Shown: positions 55,308 to 63,020 of the stretch, piece after piece
How positions within the stretch are numbered: position 1 is the first letter of the stretch
How the letters are laid out: each line of letters begins with the position of its first letter
Origin: Roseateles_B flavus
Lineage (GTDB): Bacteria; Pseudomonadota; Gammaproteobacteria; Burkholderiales; Burkholderiaceae_C
DNA length: 64,000 nucleotides
NCBI RefSeq assembly: GCF_039872765.1
Contig: NZ_JBDPZC010000009.1
Span: forward strand, 62,001-126,000
Direction: 5' to 3'
The notes under the pieces: model-generated
What the model was told of the DNA's origin: nothing
What the model saw: only the letters and a program-made list of their open reading frames with translations
Database searches by the model: none
Position numbers and translations under genes: made by a program

Positions 55308-55739
55308 ATGTTTGCCCCGTCCCAGATCGAAGTCCGCCGGTTCTTCTGCAGCACCTACGCCAAGTGGCGGGACCGCCTGCCCCTGACGCCCATGGAGACC
55401 CTGGCGGCGCAGTGGATCGAGCAGCACCCCGAGTACCACGCCGAGCTGGCGGACGAAGAGCAGGCCGTCCAGGCCGTCTACAGCGTCGAGGAGGGCCGCA
55501 CCAATCCCTTCCTGCACCTGTCCATGCACCTGAGCATCAGCGAGCAGCACTCCATCGACCAGCCGCGTGGCGTGCGCCAGGCCCTGGACCTGCTGACCGC
55601 GCGCCGGCAGTCCCTGCACGAGGCCCAGCATGTGGCCATGGACTGCCTGGGCACCATGATCTGGGAGTCGCAGCGCAGCGGGCGGCCGCCGGATGGCCAC
55701 GCCTACCTCGAGGCGCTGCGGCACAAGGCCACGCAGTAG
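55308..55739 (+). CDS. DUF1841-family protein
   Basis: A 143-residue soluble protein starting MFAPSQIEVRRFFCSTYAKWR, the DUF1841 opening. The core NPFLHLSMHLSISEQHSIDQPRGVRQ and HEAQHVAMDCLGTMIWESQRSGRPPDG are family blocks with several conserved His. Function unknown. It follows kefC by 42 nt and ends before a hairpin terminator shared with flgN. Confidence 0.93.
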   Translation: MFAPSQIEVRRFFCSTYAKWRDRLPLTPMETLAAQWIEQHPEYHAELADEEQAVQAVYSVEEGRTNPFLHLSMHLSISEQHSIDQPRGVRQALDLLTARRQSLHEAQHVAMDCLGTMIWESQRSGRPPDGHAYLEALRHKATQ

Positions 55740-55766
55740 GCCTGCCAGGCGGCCTTAAAAGCAAAA

Positions 55767-55787
55767 AAGCCACGCGTTGCGTGGCTT
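55767..55787. terminator. terminator between DUF1841 gene and flgN
   Basis: AAGCCACGC and GCGTGGCTT around a 3-nt GTT loop, A-rich on the left and T-rich on the right, so it may work both ways. Confidence 0.88.
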
Positions 55788-55805
55788 CTTTCGTCAGGGG
55801 CCGGC

Positions 55806-56207
55806 TCAGGCCTGGATGGATCCGCCCAGGCTGCTCTTGCGCTCGTTCTTGCCGCTGGCGCCATAGACGCCACCCGGCTCGGGCGGGATCAGCACGTCGA
55901 TGGCGCGATCCAGGGCCGCATTCGCACGGTTGAGGGACTCGCGCTGCGCTGCCACGCGGCCACCGGCCTGGACGAGGCGGTTGCGCAGCTGGGGCGGCAC
56001 CTTGCCGTTGCGAGCGGCTTCCATGAAGCTGTTCATGGCATGGGCCAAGGCCTGGTGCAGGGCCGCGGCATGGGTCTCGATGGCCTGGCTGTCACGGCGC
56101 ACCAGCGCTTCGCCCAGCAGGTTCAGGCAGTTCTCGACTTCGATCAGCGGCCGCTCCAGATCCTGGCTCAGCGCTTCGGTGTTCTCGGTGGGCGGCAAGG
56201 TTTGCAT
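55806..56207 (-). CDS. flgN: flagellar export chaperone FlgN
   Basis: A 133-residue helical protein starting MQTLPPTENTEAL. FlgN binds the hook-filament junction proteins FlgK and FlgL and delivers them to the export gate. Assignment rests on length, the long N-terminal helix (LERPLIEVENCLNLLGEALVRRDSQAIE) and position right after flgM, as in other betaproteobacteria. Sequence conservation in FlgN is low. It starts 16 nt after the flgM stop. Confidence 0.85.
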   Translation of the reverse strand: MQTLPPTENTEALSQDLERPLIEVENCLNLLGEALVRRDSQAIETHAAALHQALAHAMNSFMEAARNGKVPPQLRNRLVQAGGRVAAQRESLNRANAALDRAIDVLIPPEPGGVYGASGKNERKSSLGGSIQA

Positions 56208-56223
56208 GAGGAGACCCGTCCCT

Positions 56224-56556
56224 TCAGTGGGCACCAACGCGGCCGACCATTTCCCGGGCATTGGCGATCAGCTTGTCGGCAATGGCATCGGCATTGATGC
56301 TGAACTTGCCCTCGCTGATGGCCTGGGAGATGCGCTGCACCTTCTCGGCGTCGAAGCTGCCATCGTCAGGCACACCCTGCAACATAGTGCTTGCGGTGCT
56401 GGACAGCGCGATCTTGGCACTGGCTTCCGGGGCATTTTTCACGCTGCCTGCCTCGGAAGCACCCTTGCTGCGGCCGGCTTCCGCCGTCGCCGGACGCTCA
56501 ACGCCCTGGCCGAGGCCAGTGGCGGCGAGCTTGTCAGCGTTTTGACCGATTTTCAT
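56224..56556 (-). CDS. flgM: anti-sigma-28 factor FlgM
   Basis: A 110-residue largely disordered protein starting MKIGQNADKL. The C-terminal half DAEKVQRISQAISEGKFSINADAIADKLIANA is the FliA-binding FlgM signature. It holds FliA inactive until the hook is complete and FlgM is secreted. A convincing sigma-28 type promoter lies about 50 nt upstream, giving feedback control by its own target, in addition to read-through from flgA. Confidence 0.95.
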   Translation of the reverse strand: MKIGQNADKLAATGLGQGVERPATAEAGRSKGASEAGSVKNAPEASAKIALSSTASTMLQGVPDDGSFDAEKVQRISQAISEGKFSINADAIADKLIANAREMVGRVGAH

Positions 56557-56604
56557 GATGTTCTCCAAGGACTGAGCTTGAAACCGCCCAGCCTGTTGGA
56601 CGGT

Positions 56605-56631
56605 GTATCGGCCGCGTCCAGGCGGACTTGA
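56605..56631 (-). promoter_or_regulatory. sigma-28 (FliA) promoter of flgM
   Basis: On the minus strand TCAAGTCC (56631-56624), exactly 11 nt, then GCCGATAC (56612-56605); consensus TAAAGTTT-N11-GCCGATAA. The flgM start is about 48 nt beyond the -10. Confidence 0.8.
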
Positions 56632-56701
56632 GCCATTTCCTCAACGATACCAGCTGAGAGCCCCGAAGACAGGGGGGGCGGGGGTCTGGAAGGTGCATCG
56701 T

Positions 56702-57451
56702 TCACAACAGGACCTCCACTTCCCGCTCTCCGATGGCCCGACCGGTCACGGTGCGGCCGTTCTCGAAGCGAACACGGACATCCTGGCCGTCCAGGCCCTG
56801 GTTGAGGGCCTGGCCCTCGCCGGCAATGGCGAAACCTGCCCCTCGGGCCGTCACCTTGACCTGGGTGCCCGCGGCGAACCACTGACGCTGCCTGAGGCTG
56901 CCAGAGCGCAGCACCTCGCCTGCCTGCACCGGCCGGCCGAGGCTGCGGCCCAGCAGCGCGGCGACGTCGGTGAACACGGCGCCCGGTTCGGCGGCGATGT
57001 CCACCTCCGCCAGGCGCAGCTGCTCGGCAGACAGCACGGTGCCGGCGTCCAGCGGGCCCACGGCCACCAGGGCCGGCGCAAAGACATGCACGGTCAGCGG
57101 CAGGGAGACATTCCAGCGGCTGGCCCCCTCCACACAGCGCAGGCCGATGCGCGAGCGCCCCCAGAGTTTCATGCCGGGCAGCAGATAGGGCTCAGCCCGT
57201 TGGCAGGGCGCCAGACGCAGGCGCGGATCGGCCTGCCCCAGCTCCACCACCACGCGCGCGGCGGCGCCGAACTCCCTGTTCAGCTGACTGGCGGCCTGCT
57301 GGGCAGTCTGCTGCAGGACCTGGCGCCAGGGTTCCAGCCCCTGCCCCTGCGCTTGTACCTGCGCCTGCGCCCACGGCCCACAGCACAGGCCAAGCAGCAG
57401 CGCCGCCAGCCATCGGGCGGTGCGCTGCAGGGAATGAGACCGATTGAACAT
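56702..57451 (-). CDS. flgA: flagellar basal-body P-ring formation chaperone FlgA
   Basis: A periplasmic chaperone for FlgI. The 249-residue product starts MFNRSHSLQ; a signal peptide covers about 1-30 (ALLLGLCCGPWAQAQ). Residues of about 110-249 are the SAF/FlgA domain (VGPLDAGTVLSAEQLRLAEVDIA; ALLGRSLGRPVQAGEVLRSGSLRQRQWFAAGTQVKVTARGAGFAIAGEG). The 19-codon upstream extension is not needed. Divergent from flgB, with 204 nt between starts, and upstream of flgMN. Confidence 0.95.
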   Translation of the reverse strand: MFNRSHSLQRTARWLAALLLGLCCGPWAQAQVQAQGQGLEPWRQVLQQTAQQAASQLNREFGAAARVVVELGQADPRLRLAPCQRAEPYLLPGMKLWGRSRIGLRCVEGASRWNVSLPLTVHVFAPALVAVGPLDAGTVLSAEQLRLAEVDIAAEPGAVFTDVAALLGRSLGRPVQAGEVLRSGSLRQRQWFAAGTQVKVTARGAGFAIAGEGQALNQGLDGQDVRVRFENGRTVTGRAIGEREVEVLL

Positions 57452-57589
57452 GATGGGATGGACTGTAGGCCTCCGCCTGCCGCGCCTTAGCTTCGAAATG
57501 AACAGCAAAGCGCGCTCTTTTCCCGCTCATGTTTGGCGGACCGCCGCCCAACAATGCCCACATCCCGTGCCATGGCGTCGCAAAGCGGC

Positions 57590-57605
57590 TGGCAAGAGGC
57601 CTGCA
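57590..57605 (+). promoter_or_regulatory. sigma-54 type -24/-12 promoter of the flgB operon
   Basis: TGGCAAGAGGCCTGCA matches TGGCACGnnnnTTGCA at all but two fixed positions, with GG and GC exactly 10 nt apart. The flgB ATG is 50 nt downstream. Confidence 0.62.
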
Positions 57606-57655
57606 GGACAGGCCGCCCAGCCCCTCGATACCCGGCCCCGGCAAGGAGTGCTTCC

Positions 57656-58069
57656 ATGATCAACCGCCTCACCGATTCGCTGAACTTCCAGACCCAGGCC
57701 CTGGTGCTGCGGGCGGAGCGTCAGCAGCAGCTGGCCAGCAACATCGCCAATGCAGACACGCCCGGCTACCAGGCGCGCGACTTCGACTTCAGCCGCGCCC
57801 TGAAGGAAGCCACCGGCGAGATCGGTACCCCGGGCGCCCTGCAGACCACGCAGGGCCGCCACCTGGCCCCGCTGGCCGGCGCACTGAGCCCCACGGGTCG
57901 CGAGTTCGCCATGGCGGCCCAGACCAATCTGGACAGCAACTCGGTGGACATGGACCGCGAGCGGGCCAGCTTCGCAGACAACTCGGTGAAGTACGAGGCC
58001 ACCCTGCGCTTCATCAACAGCAGCGTGCGCACGCAGCTGGACGCGATGAAGTCGCACAACGCCGCCTGA
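57656..58069 (+). CDS. flgB: flagellar proximal rod protein FlgB
   Basis: A 137-residue rod subunit starting MINRLTDSLNFQTQAL, with AAGGAG about 10 nt upstream. The N-terminal rod motif LASNIANADTPGYQARDFDF (about 27-46) and the C-terminal helix are present. It is first in an eight-gene run flgBCDEFGHI that assembles rod, hook and rings. Confidence 0.97.
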   Translation: MINRLTDSLNFQTQALVLRAERQQQLASNIANADTPGYQARDFDFSRALKEATGEIGTPGALQTTQGRHLAPLAGALSPTGREFAMAAQTNLDSNSVDMDRERASFADNSVKYEATLRFINSSVRTQLDAMKSHNAA

Positions 58070-58104
58070 GCCGGCTGAGCTGAAGCACCAGGCAGGAGAG
58101 CACC

Positions 58105-58521
58105 ATGTCCATGTTCCAGATCTTCAATGTCTCCGGCAGCGCGGTCAGCGCGCAGAGCCAGCGGTTGAATGTGGTGGCCAGCAACCTGGCCAACGCCGAC
58201 ACCGTGGCCGGCCCCGACGGCCAGGCCTACAAGGCGCGCCAGGTGACCTTCCAGACCCAGCTGATGGGCGCCGGCCAGGACCCCGGCGCTGCCGGCGTGC
58301 GTGTGGCCCAGATCACCGAGGACCAGACCCAGGGCCGGCGCGTGCACGACCCCAAGCACCCGCAGGCCGACGCCGAGGGCTATGTGACCTACAGCAACGT
58401 CAACAGCGTGGAGGAGATGGTCAACATGATCTCCGCCTCCCGCTCCTACCAGAACAACATCGAGGTCATGACCACGGCCAAGAGCCTGCTGCTCAAGACC
58501 CTGCAGCTGGGCCAATCCTGA
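58105..58521 (+). CDS. flgC: flagellar proximal rod protein FlgC
   Basis: A 138-residue rod subunit. SGSAVSAQSQRLNVVASNLANADTV near the N terminus is the shared rod/hook motif, and the C-terminal VNSVEEMVNMISASRSYQNNIEV helix matches FlgC. An AGGAG-type site precedes the ATG. It follows flgB by 35 nt. Confidence 0.97.
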   Translation: MSMFQIFNVSGSAVSAQSQRLNVVASNLANADTVAGPDGQAYKARQVTFQTQLMGAGQDPGAAGVRVAQITEDQTQGRRVHDPKHPQADAEGYVTYSNVNSVEEMVNMISASRSYQNNIEVMTTAKSLLLKTLQLGQS

Positions 58522-58538
58522 GCCTGACGAGGTAAACC

Positions 58539-59204
58539 ATGGACTACAGCACCGTGATCGGCAACAGCAAGGTGACCGGCAGCAGCGCCAACACCACGCC
58601 CAGCGCCGCCCAGCAGGCCCAGGACACCCAGGACCGCTTCCTCAAGATGCTGGTCGCCCAGATGAAGAACCAGGACCCCATGAACCCCATGGACAACGCC
58701 CAGGTGACTTCGCAGATGGCACAGATCCAGACCGTCACCGGCATCAGCAACCTCAACGACAACATCAAGGCATTGGGCTCCCAGTTCGGCCAGATGCAGG
58801 CCCTGCAAAGCGTCAGCCTGGTCGGTCGCGAGGTGCTGGTCCCCGGCAACAAGCTCAGCTGGAACGCGGAGACGGCCAAGGCCCAGGGCTCCTTCGAGAT
58901 CGGCAGCCCGGCCGATGCCGTCAAGCTGGAGGTGCTGGCTCCGTCCGGCGCCGTGGTCGACACAGTGCAGCTGGGCGCCCAGGGCGCCGGCGTGCACGAC
59001 TTCGACTGGAGCTCGGACAAGTTCGATGCGAAGTCCGGCGGCTACAGCTTCCGCATCACTGCCAGCAAGGGCGCAAGCGTCCTGGGCAGCACCAGCTATG
59101 CCCACGACCGGGTCATGGCCGTCAACACCGATGGCGGCAAGCTGCAACTGCAGCTGCAGACCGTCGGCCTCGTCGATTACAGCAGCGTCAAACGGGTCGA
59201 CTGA
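58539..59204 (+). CDS. flgD: flagellar hook assembly protein FlgD
   Basis: A 221-residue hook cap and scaffold. The N-terminal segment LKMLVAQMKNQDPMNPMDNAQVTSQMAQ is the FlgD signature (export/hook-binding). The C-terminal part from about 95 forms Tudor-like/FnIII-like strands. It follows flgC by 17 nt. Confidence 0.97.
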   Translation: MDYSTVIGNSKVTGSSANTTPSAAQQAQDTQDRFLKMLVAQMKNQDPMNPMDNAQVTSQMAQIQTVTGISNLNDNIKALGSQFGQMQALQSVSLVGREVLVPGNKLSWNAETAKAQGSFEIGSPADAVKLEVLAPSGAVVDTVQLGAQGAGVHDFDWSSDKFDAKSGGYSFRITASKGASVLGSTSYAHDRVMAVNTDGGKLQLQLQTVGLVDYSSVKRVD

Positions 59205-59236
59205 CCCCTCGAGCACTTTCTTTCGAAGGACACATC

Positions 59237-60568
59237 ATGGGCTTCCAGCAAGGTCTCTCCGGTCTCAATGCCGCCAGCAAGAACCTCGAGGTCATCGGCA
59301 ACAACATCGCCAACGCCAACACCTACGGCGGCAAGTCCTCGCGGGCCGAGTTTGCCGACGTCTATGCCAGCGCGCTCAATGGCGCCGGCCAGAATCCGGT
59401 GGGCATCGGCACCAGCCTGTCCGCGGTGTCGCAGCAGTTCACGCAGGGCAATATCAGCACCACCGAGAACCCGATGGACATGGCCATCAACGGCTCGGGC
59501 TTCTTCCAGCTCAGCGACGAGAAGAACCCGGTCATGTACTCGCGCAACGGCCAGTTCAAGGTCAGTCGCGACGGCTACATCGTCAACAACGCCGGGCTCA
59601 AGCTGCTGGGCTATCCGGCCGACGGCACCGGCGTGATCCAGCCGGGCCTGGCCCAGGCCCTGCAGCTGCCCACCGCCGGCATCACGCCGCAGGTCACCAG
59701 CGAGATGTCCATGGAATTCAACCTGGACTCGCGGGCCAAGAGCACGGCGCCCGGCGGCATCGGCACGGGCATGCAGCTCAATGACCCGGCCACCTACAAC
59801 AACGCCACCTCCATGACGGTCTACGACGCCAAGGGCCAGAGCGTGGCGCTGACCTTCTACTTCCAGAAGAGCGACCCCACCCCCGCGCCGCCCGATCCCA
59901 GCTCCACCACGACCTGGAACATCTATGCCACGGCCAACGGCAAGCCGCTGGAGGTCGATGCCCTCGGCGGTGCCACGCCGGTGGACGCCGACGGCAACCC
60001 CACCCTGCCCTACACCACCCTGGTCTTCTCGGCCTACGACGGCTCCAAGCCGGTGAGCCCGACCGACAAGATCAACATGGACATCCCCGTGTCGACCAAC
60101 TCGGCCGGCGCCGTCACCCTGCCCATCAACGGCATCAAGCTGGACATCCTGAAGACCACCGAGGGTGGCTCCAGCTTCGCCGTCACCGACGTGAAGCAGA
60201 ACGGCTACGCGCCGGGCCAGCTGGCGGGCATCCAGATCGACAAGTCCGGCATCATCATGGCCCGCTACTCCAACGGCCAGTCCAAGCCGGCCGGCCAGGT
60301 CGAGCTCGCCACCTTCCGCAACACGCAGGGCCTGCAGCCGCTGGGCGGCAACGTCTGGGCGCGGACCTACGCCTCGGGCGATGCGGTGGTCGGCGTGGCC
60401 GGCGACGGCAACATGGGCGTGCTGCAGTCCGGCGCGCTGGAGGAATCCAACGTGGACATGACGGCCGAGCTGGTCAACATGGTCACGGCCCAGCGCGTCT
60501 ACCAGGCCAATGCCCAGACCATCAAGACGCTGGACCAGGTGCTGCAAACCCTCGTCAACCTCCGTTGA
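59237..60568 (+). CDS. flgE: flagellar hook protein FlgE
   Basis: The main hook subunit, 443 residues, starting MGFQQGLSGLNAASKNLEVIGNNIANANTYG, the classic hook/rod N terminus. Variable mid-domains include the FlgD-like insert near 190-330. The C-terminal SNVDMTAELVNMVTAQRVYQANAQTIKTLDQVL is the matching helix. It is followed by a 127-nt gap holding a REP-like palindromic element, the only sizeable gap in the flgB-I run. Confidence 0.97.
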   Translation: MGFQQGLSGLNAASKNLEVIGNNIANANTYGGKSSRAEFADVYASALNGAGQNPVGIGTSLSAVSQQFTQGNISTTENPMDMAINGSGFFQLSDEKNPVMYSRNGQFKVSRDGYIVNNAGLKLLGYPADGTGVIQPGLAQALQLPTAGITPQVTSEMSMEFNLDSRAKSTAPGGIGTGMQLNDPATYNNATSMTVYDAKGQSVALTFYFQKSDPTPAPPDPSSTTTWNIYATANGKPLEVDALGGATPVDADGNPTLPYTTLVFSAYDGSKPVSPTDKINMDIPVSTNSAGAVTLPINGIKLDILKTTEGGSSFAVTDVKQNGYAPGQLAGIQIDKSGIIMARYSNGQSKPAGQVELATFRNTQGLQPLGGNVWARTYASGDAVVGVAGDGNMGVLQSGALEESNVDMTAELVNMVTAQRVYQANAQTIKTLDQVLQTLVNLR

Positions 60569-60570
60569 TG

Positions 60571-60677
60571 TCCCACCCCCTACGCGCTTCGCGCGCCCCC
60601 TCGAGGGGGCGGCGCCGACCGCCCGGCGAAGCCGGATCGGCGGCGCCCGCGCGGGAAGGCGCCGGGGGCGCTAGTTT
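60571..60677. repeat. REP-like GC-rich palindromic element between flgE and flgF
   Basis: A cluster of inverted repeats: GCGC-TTC-GCGC, a perfect 16-bp palindrome GCCCCCTCGAGGGGGC (60595-60610), and the nested pair GCGCCGA...TCGGCGGCGC with an inner CCGGCGAAGCCGG. I recall similar CCCCCTCGAGGGGGC elements dispersed in Burkholderiales genomes. It may act as a partial terminator or mRNA stabiliser. Confidence 0.8.
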
Positions 60678-60695
60678 CAGTTCGGGAGCCCTCTC

Positions 60696-61430
60696 ATGGA
60701 CCGCATGATCTATCTGTCGATGGCGGGCGCGAAGGCGGCCATGCAGCGCCAGGACGTGCTGGCCAACAACCTCGCCAACGTCTCCACCAACGGCTTCCGG
60801 GCCGAGCTGGCCGCCTTTCGCGCCGTGCCTGTGCGCGGCGATGGCGCCAGCACGCGGGCGTACGCGCTGGAGACGACCATCGGCTACAACCCGGATCCCG
60901 GCGTGATCAGCGCCACGGGCCGCAACCTGGACGTGGCCATGCGCGGCGACGCCTGGCTGGCCGTGCAGGGACTGGACGGCACCGAGGCCTACACGCGTGC
61001 AGGCTCCCTGGATGTCAGCAGCGAAGGGCTGCTGGTGCTGCGCAACGGCCTGCAGGTGCTGGGCGACGGCGGCCCCATCAACGTGCCGCCCAACAGCGAG
61101 CTGAGCATCGGCAATGACGGCACGATCACCGCCAAGGGGGCCACGGGCCGTCCGACGGCGATCGGCCGGCTGAAGCTGGTCACGCCCACCGCCGAGACCC
61201 CGCTGACCCGAGGCACCGACGGTCTGTTCCGAGCCGCCAACGGCGACCTGCCCGCCGACCAGGCCGCACGGCTGCAGGACGGCGCGCTGGAGGGCTCCAA
61301 CGTCAGCGCCGTCGAGACCATGGTCAGCATGATCGCCGCCGCCCGCCAGTTCGAGCAGCAGATGAAGCTGCTGCAGATTGCCCAGACCCAGGGACAGACC
61401 AGCGCCAAGCTGCTGTCCAGCAACAGCTGA
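60696..61430 (+). CDS. flgF: flagellar basal-body rod protein FlgF
   Basis: A 244-residue proximal-rod subunit, starting MDRMIYLSMAGAKAAMQRQDVLANNLANVSTNGFRAEL. The mid-region holds LDVAMRGDAWLAVQGLDGTEAYTRAGSL and the C-terminal VSAVETMVSMIAAARQFEQQMKLL, as in FlgF. A GGGAG lies about 9 nt upstream, inside or just after the REP-like element. Confidence 0.96.
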   Translation: MDRMIYLSMAGAKAAMQRQDVLANNLANVSTNGFRAELAAFRAVPVRGDGASTRAYALETTIGYNPDPGVISATGRNLDVAMRGDAWLAVQGLDGTEAYTRAGSLDVSSEGLLVLRNGLQVLGDGGPINVPPNSELSIGNDGTITAKGATGRPTAIGRLKLVTPTAETPLTRGTDGLFRAANGDLPADQAARLQDGALEGSNVSAVETMVSMIAAARQFEQQMKLLQIAQTQGQTSAKLLSSNS

Positions 61431-61463
61431 GCCTGAGGGCAAGGCTTAGAGAAGGACCCCGCC

Positions 61464-62246
61464 ATGATTCGCTCGCTCTGGATCGCCAAGACCGGCATGG
61501 AAGCCCAGCAGACGCAGCTGGACAACATCTCGCACAACCTGGCCAATGTGGGCACCAACGGCTTCAAGCGCAGCCATGCGGTGTTCGAGGACCTGATCTA
61601 CCAGAACCTGCGCCAGAGCGGCGCCAACACCACCGAGCAGACGCAGCTGCCCACCGGCCTGCAGCTGGGCCTGGGCGTGCGCACCGTCGCCACCTCGCGC
61701 AACTTCAGCCAGGGCAGCCTGCAGCAGACCACGGGCAACTTCGACCTGGCGATCAAGGGCAGCGGCTTCTTCCAGATCCAGATGCCCGACGGCACCACGG
61801 CCTACACCCGCGACGGCAGCTTCCAGCTGGACGCCAACGGCCAGGTCGTGACCAACAACGGCTACACGGTGATGCCCGGCATCACCGTGCCGGCCAATGC
61901 CCAGAGCGTCACCATCGGCCAGGACGGCACGGTGAGCGTCATGGTGCCCGGCCAGACCCAGCCCCAGACCCTGGGGCAGATCCAGCTGGCCAATTTCGTC
62001 AATCCGGCCGGCCTGGAGCCCAAGGGCCAGAACCTCTTCACCGAGACCGCCGCCTCCGGCACGCCCAATGCCGGCGCCCCCAATGCCAATGGCATGGGCG
62101 CCATCCAGCAGGGCTTCGTGGAGACGTCCAACGTCAACGTGGTCGAGGAGCTGGTGCAGATGATCCAGACCCAGCGCGCCTACGAGCTGAACTCCAAGGC
62201 CGTGCAGACCTCGGACCAGATGCTGCAGAAGCTCTCGCAGATCTGA
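61464..62246 (+). CDS. flgG: flagellar distal rod protein FlgG
   Basis: A 260-residue distal-rod subunit, starting MIRSLWIAKTGMEAQQTQLDNISHNLANVGTNGFKR, a highly conserved FlgG N terminus. The core FDLAIKGSGFFQIQMPDGTTAYTRDGSF and the C-terminal SNVNVVEELVQMIQTQRAYELNSKAVQTSDQML complete the match. It starts 33 nt after the flgF stop. Confidence 0.98.
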   Translation: MIRSLWIAKTGMEAQQTQLDNISHNLANVGTNGFKRSHAVFEDLIYQNLRQSGANTTEQTQLPTGLQLGLGVRTVATSRNFSQGSLQQTTGNFDLAIKGSGFFQIQMPDGTTAYTRDGSFQLDANGQVVTNNGYTVMPGITVPANAQSVTIGQDGTVSVMVPGQTQPQTLGQIQLANFVNPAGLEPKGQNLFTETAASGTPNAGAPNANGMGAIQQGFVETSNVNVVEELVQMIQTQRAYELNSKAVQTSDQMLQKLSQI

Positions 62247-62288
62247 TCGCGCCCCTGAGTCCCACGCCCGCTGATTGAGAGGTTCCCC

Positions 62289-62978
62289 ATGCGTTCCCGC
62301 ACCGCTGCCCCGTCCGCCCTGGCCGCCCTGGCTGCCGTCACCCTGCTGGCCGGCTGTGCCAGCTCGATGAAGATGCCCCAGGTCGAGATGCAGAACACGC
62401 CCGTGGTGCAGATGCCGGCTCTGCCGCCGCAGACGGCCCTCAACGGCGCCATCTACCAGGCTGCCAGCTACCGACCACTCTTCGAGGACCACCGTGCCCG
62501 CCTGGTGGGCGACACGTTGACGGTACAGATCGCCGAGAAGGTCAGCGCCAGCCAGTCCTCCACCAGCGAGCTGGCCAAGAGCGGCGACCTCAGCGGCAGC
62601 CTCACCGCCCTGCCCGGCATCGCGAGCAACAGCTTCGGCCGGGCCTCGGTAGCGGGCAGCTCCTCCAACAAGGCGGCGGGCAAGGGCGCGAACCAGAACA
62701 CCAACGAGTTCACGGGCACCGTCACCGCTGTGGTGACCGCGGTGCTGCCCAACGGGCACCTGCTGATCATTGCGGAGAAGCAGATCGGCGTGAACCAGAA
62801 CGTCGACGTGCTGCGCTTCTCGGGCCAGGTGGACCCACGCGCCATCCAGCAGGGCAATGCCATCCCCTCCACGGCCATCGCGAACGTGCGCATCGAGCAG
62901 CGCGGTCGCGGCGCGCCGGCCGAGGCCCATGGAATAGGCTGGCTGTCGCGCTTCTTTTTGAGTCTTTCGCCGGTCTAA
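62289..62978 (+). CDS. flgH: flagellar L-ring lipoprotein FlgH
   Basis: A 229-residue outer-membrane L-ring subunit. A lipoprotein signal with LLAGC puts the lipidated Cys at about residue 22. The FlgH core follows: GAIYQAASYRPLFEDHRARLVGDTLTVQI, NEFTGTVTAVVTAVLPNGHLLIIAEKQI and the closing DPRAIQQGNAIPSTAIANVRIEQRG region. It follows flgG by 42 nt and precedes flgI by 42 nt. Confidence 0.97.
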   Translation: MRSRTAAPSALAALAAVTLLAGCASSMKMPQVEMQNTPVVQMPALPPQTALNGAIYQAASYRPLFEDHRARLVGDTLTVQIAEKVSASQSSTSELAKSGDLSGSLTALPGIASNSFGRASVAGSSSNKAAGKGANQNTNEFTGTVTAVVTAVLPNGHLLIIAEKQIGVNQNVDVLRFSGQVDPRAIQQGNAIPSTAIANVRIEQRGRGAPAEAHGIGWLSRFFLSLSPV

Positions 62979-63020
62979 AGTTTTCGCAAAATTGGTCGCA
63001 AGGCTACCCCTGCGACCATC

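Noticed and set aside
57555..57572. TGGCACGGG-type -24 element on the minus strand facing flgA
   Set aside because: The next GC is 12 rather than 10 nt away and lacks TTGC, so it fails the sigma-54 spacing rule.
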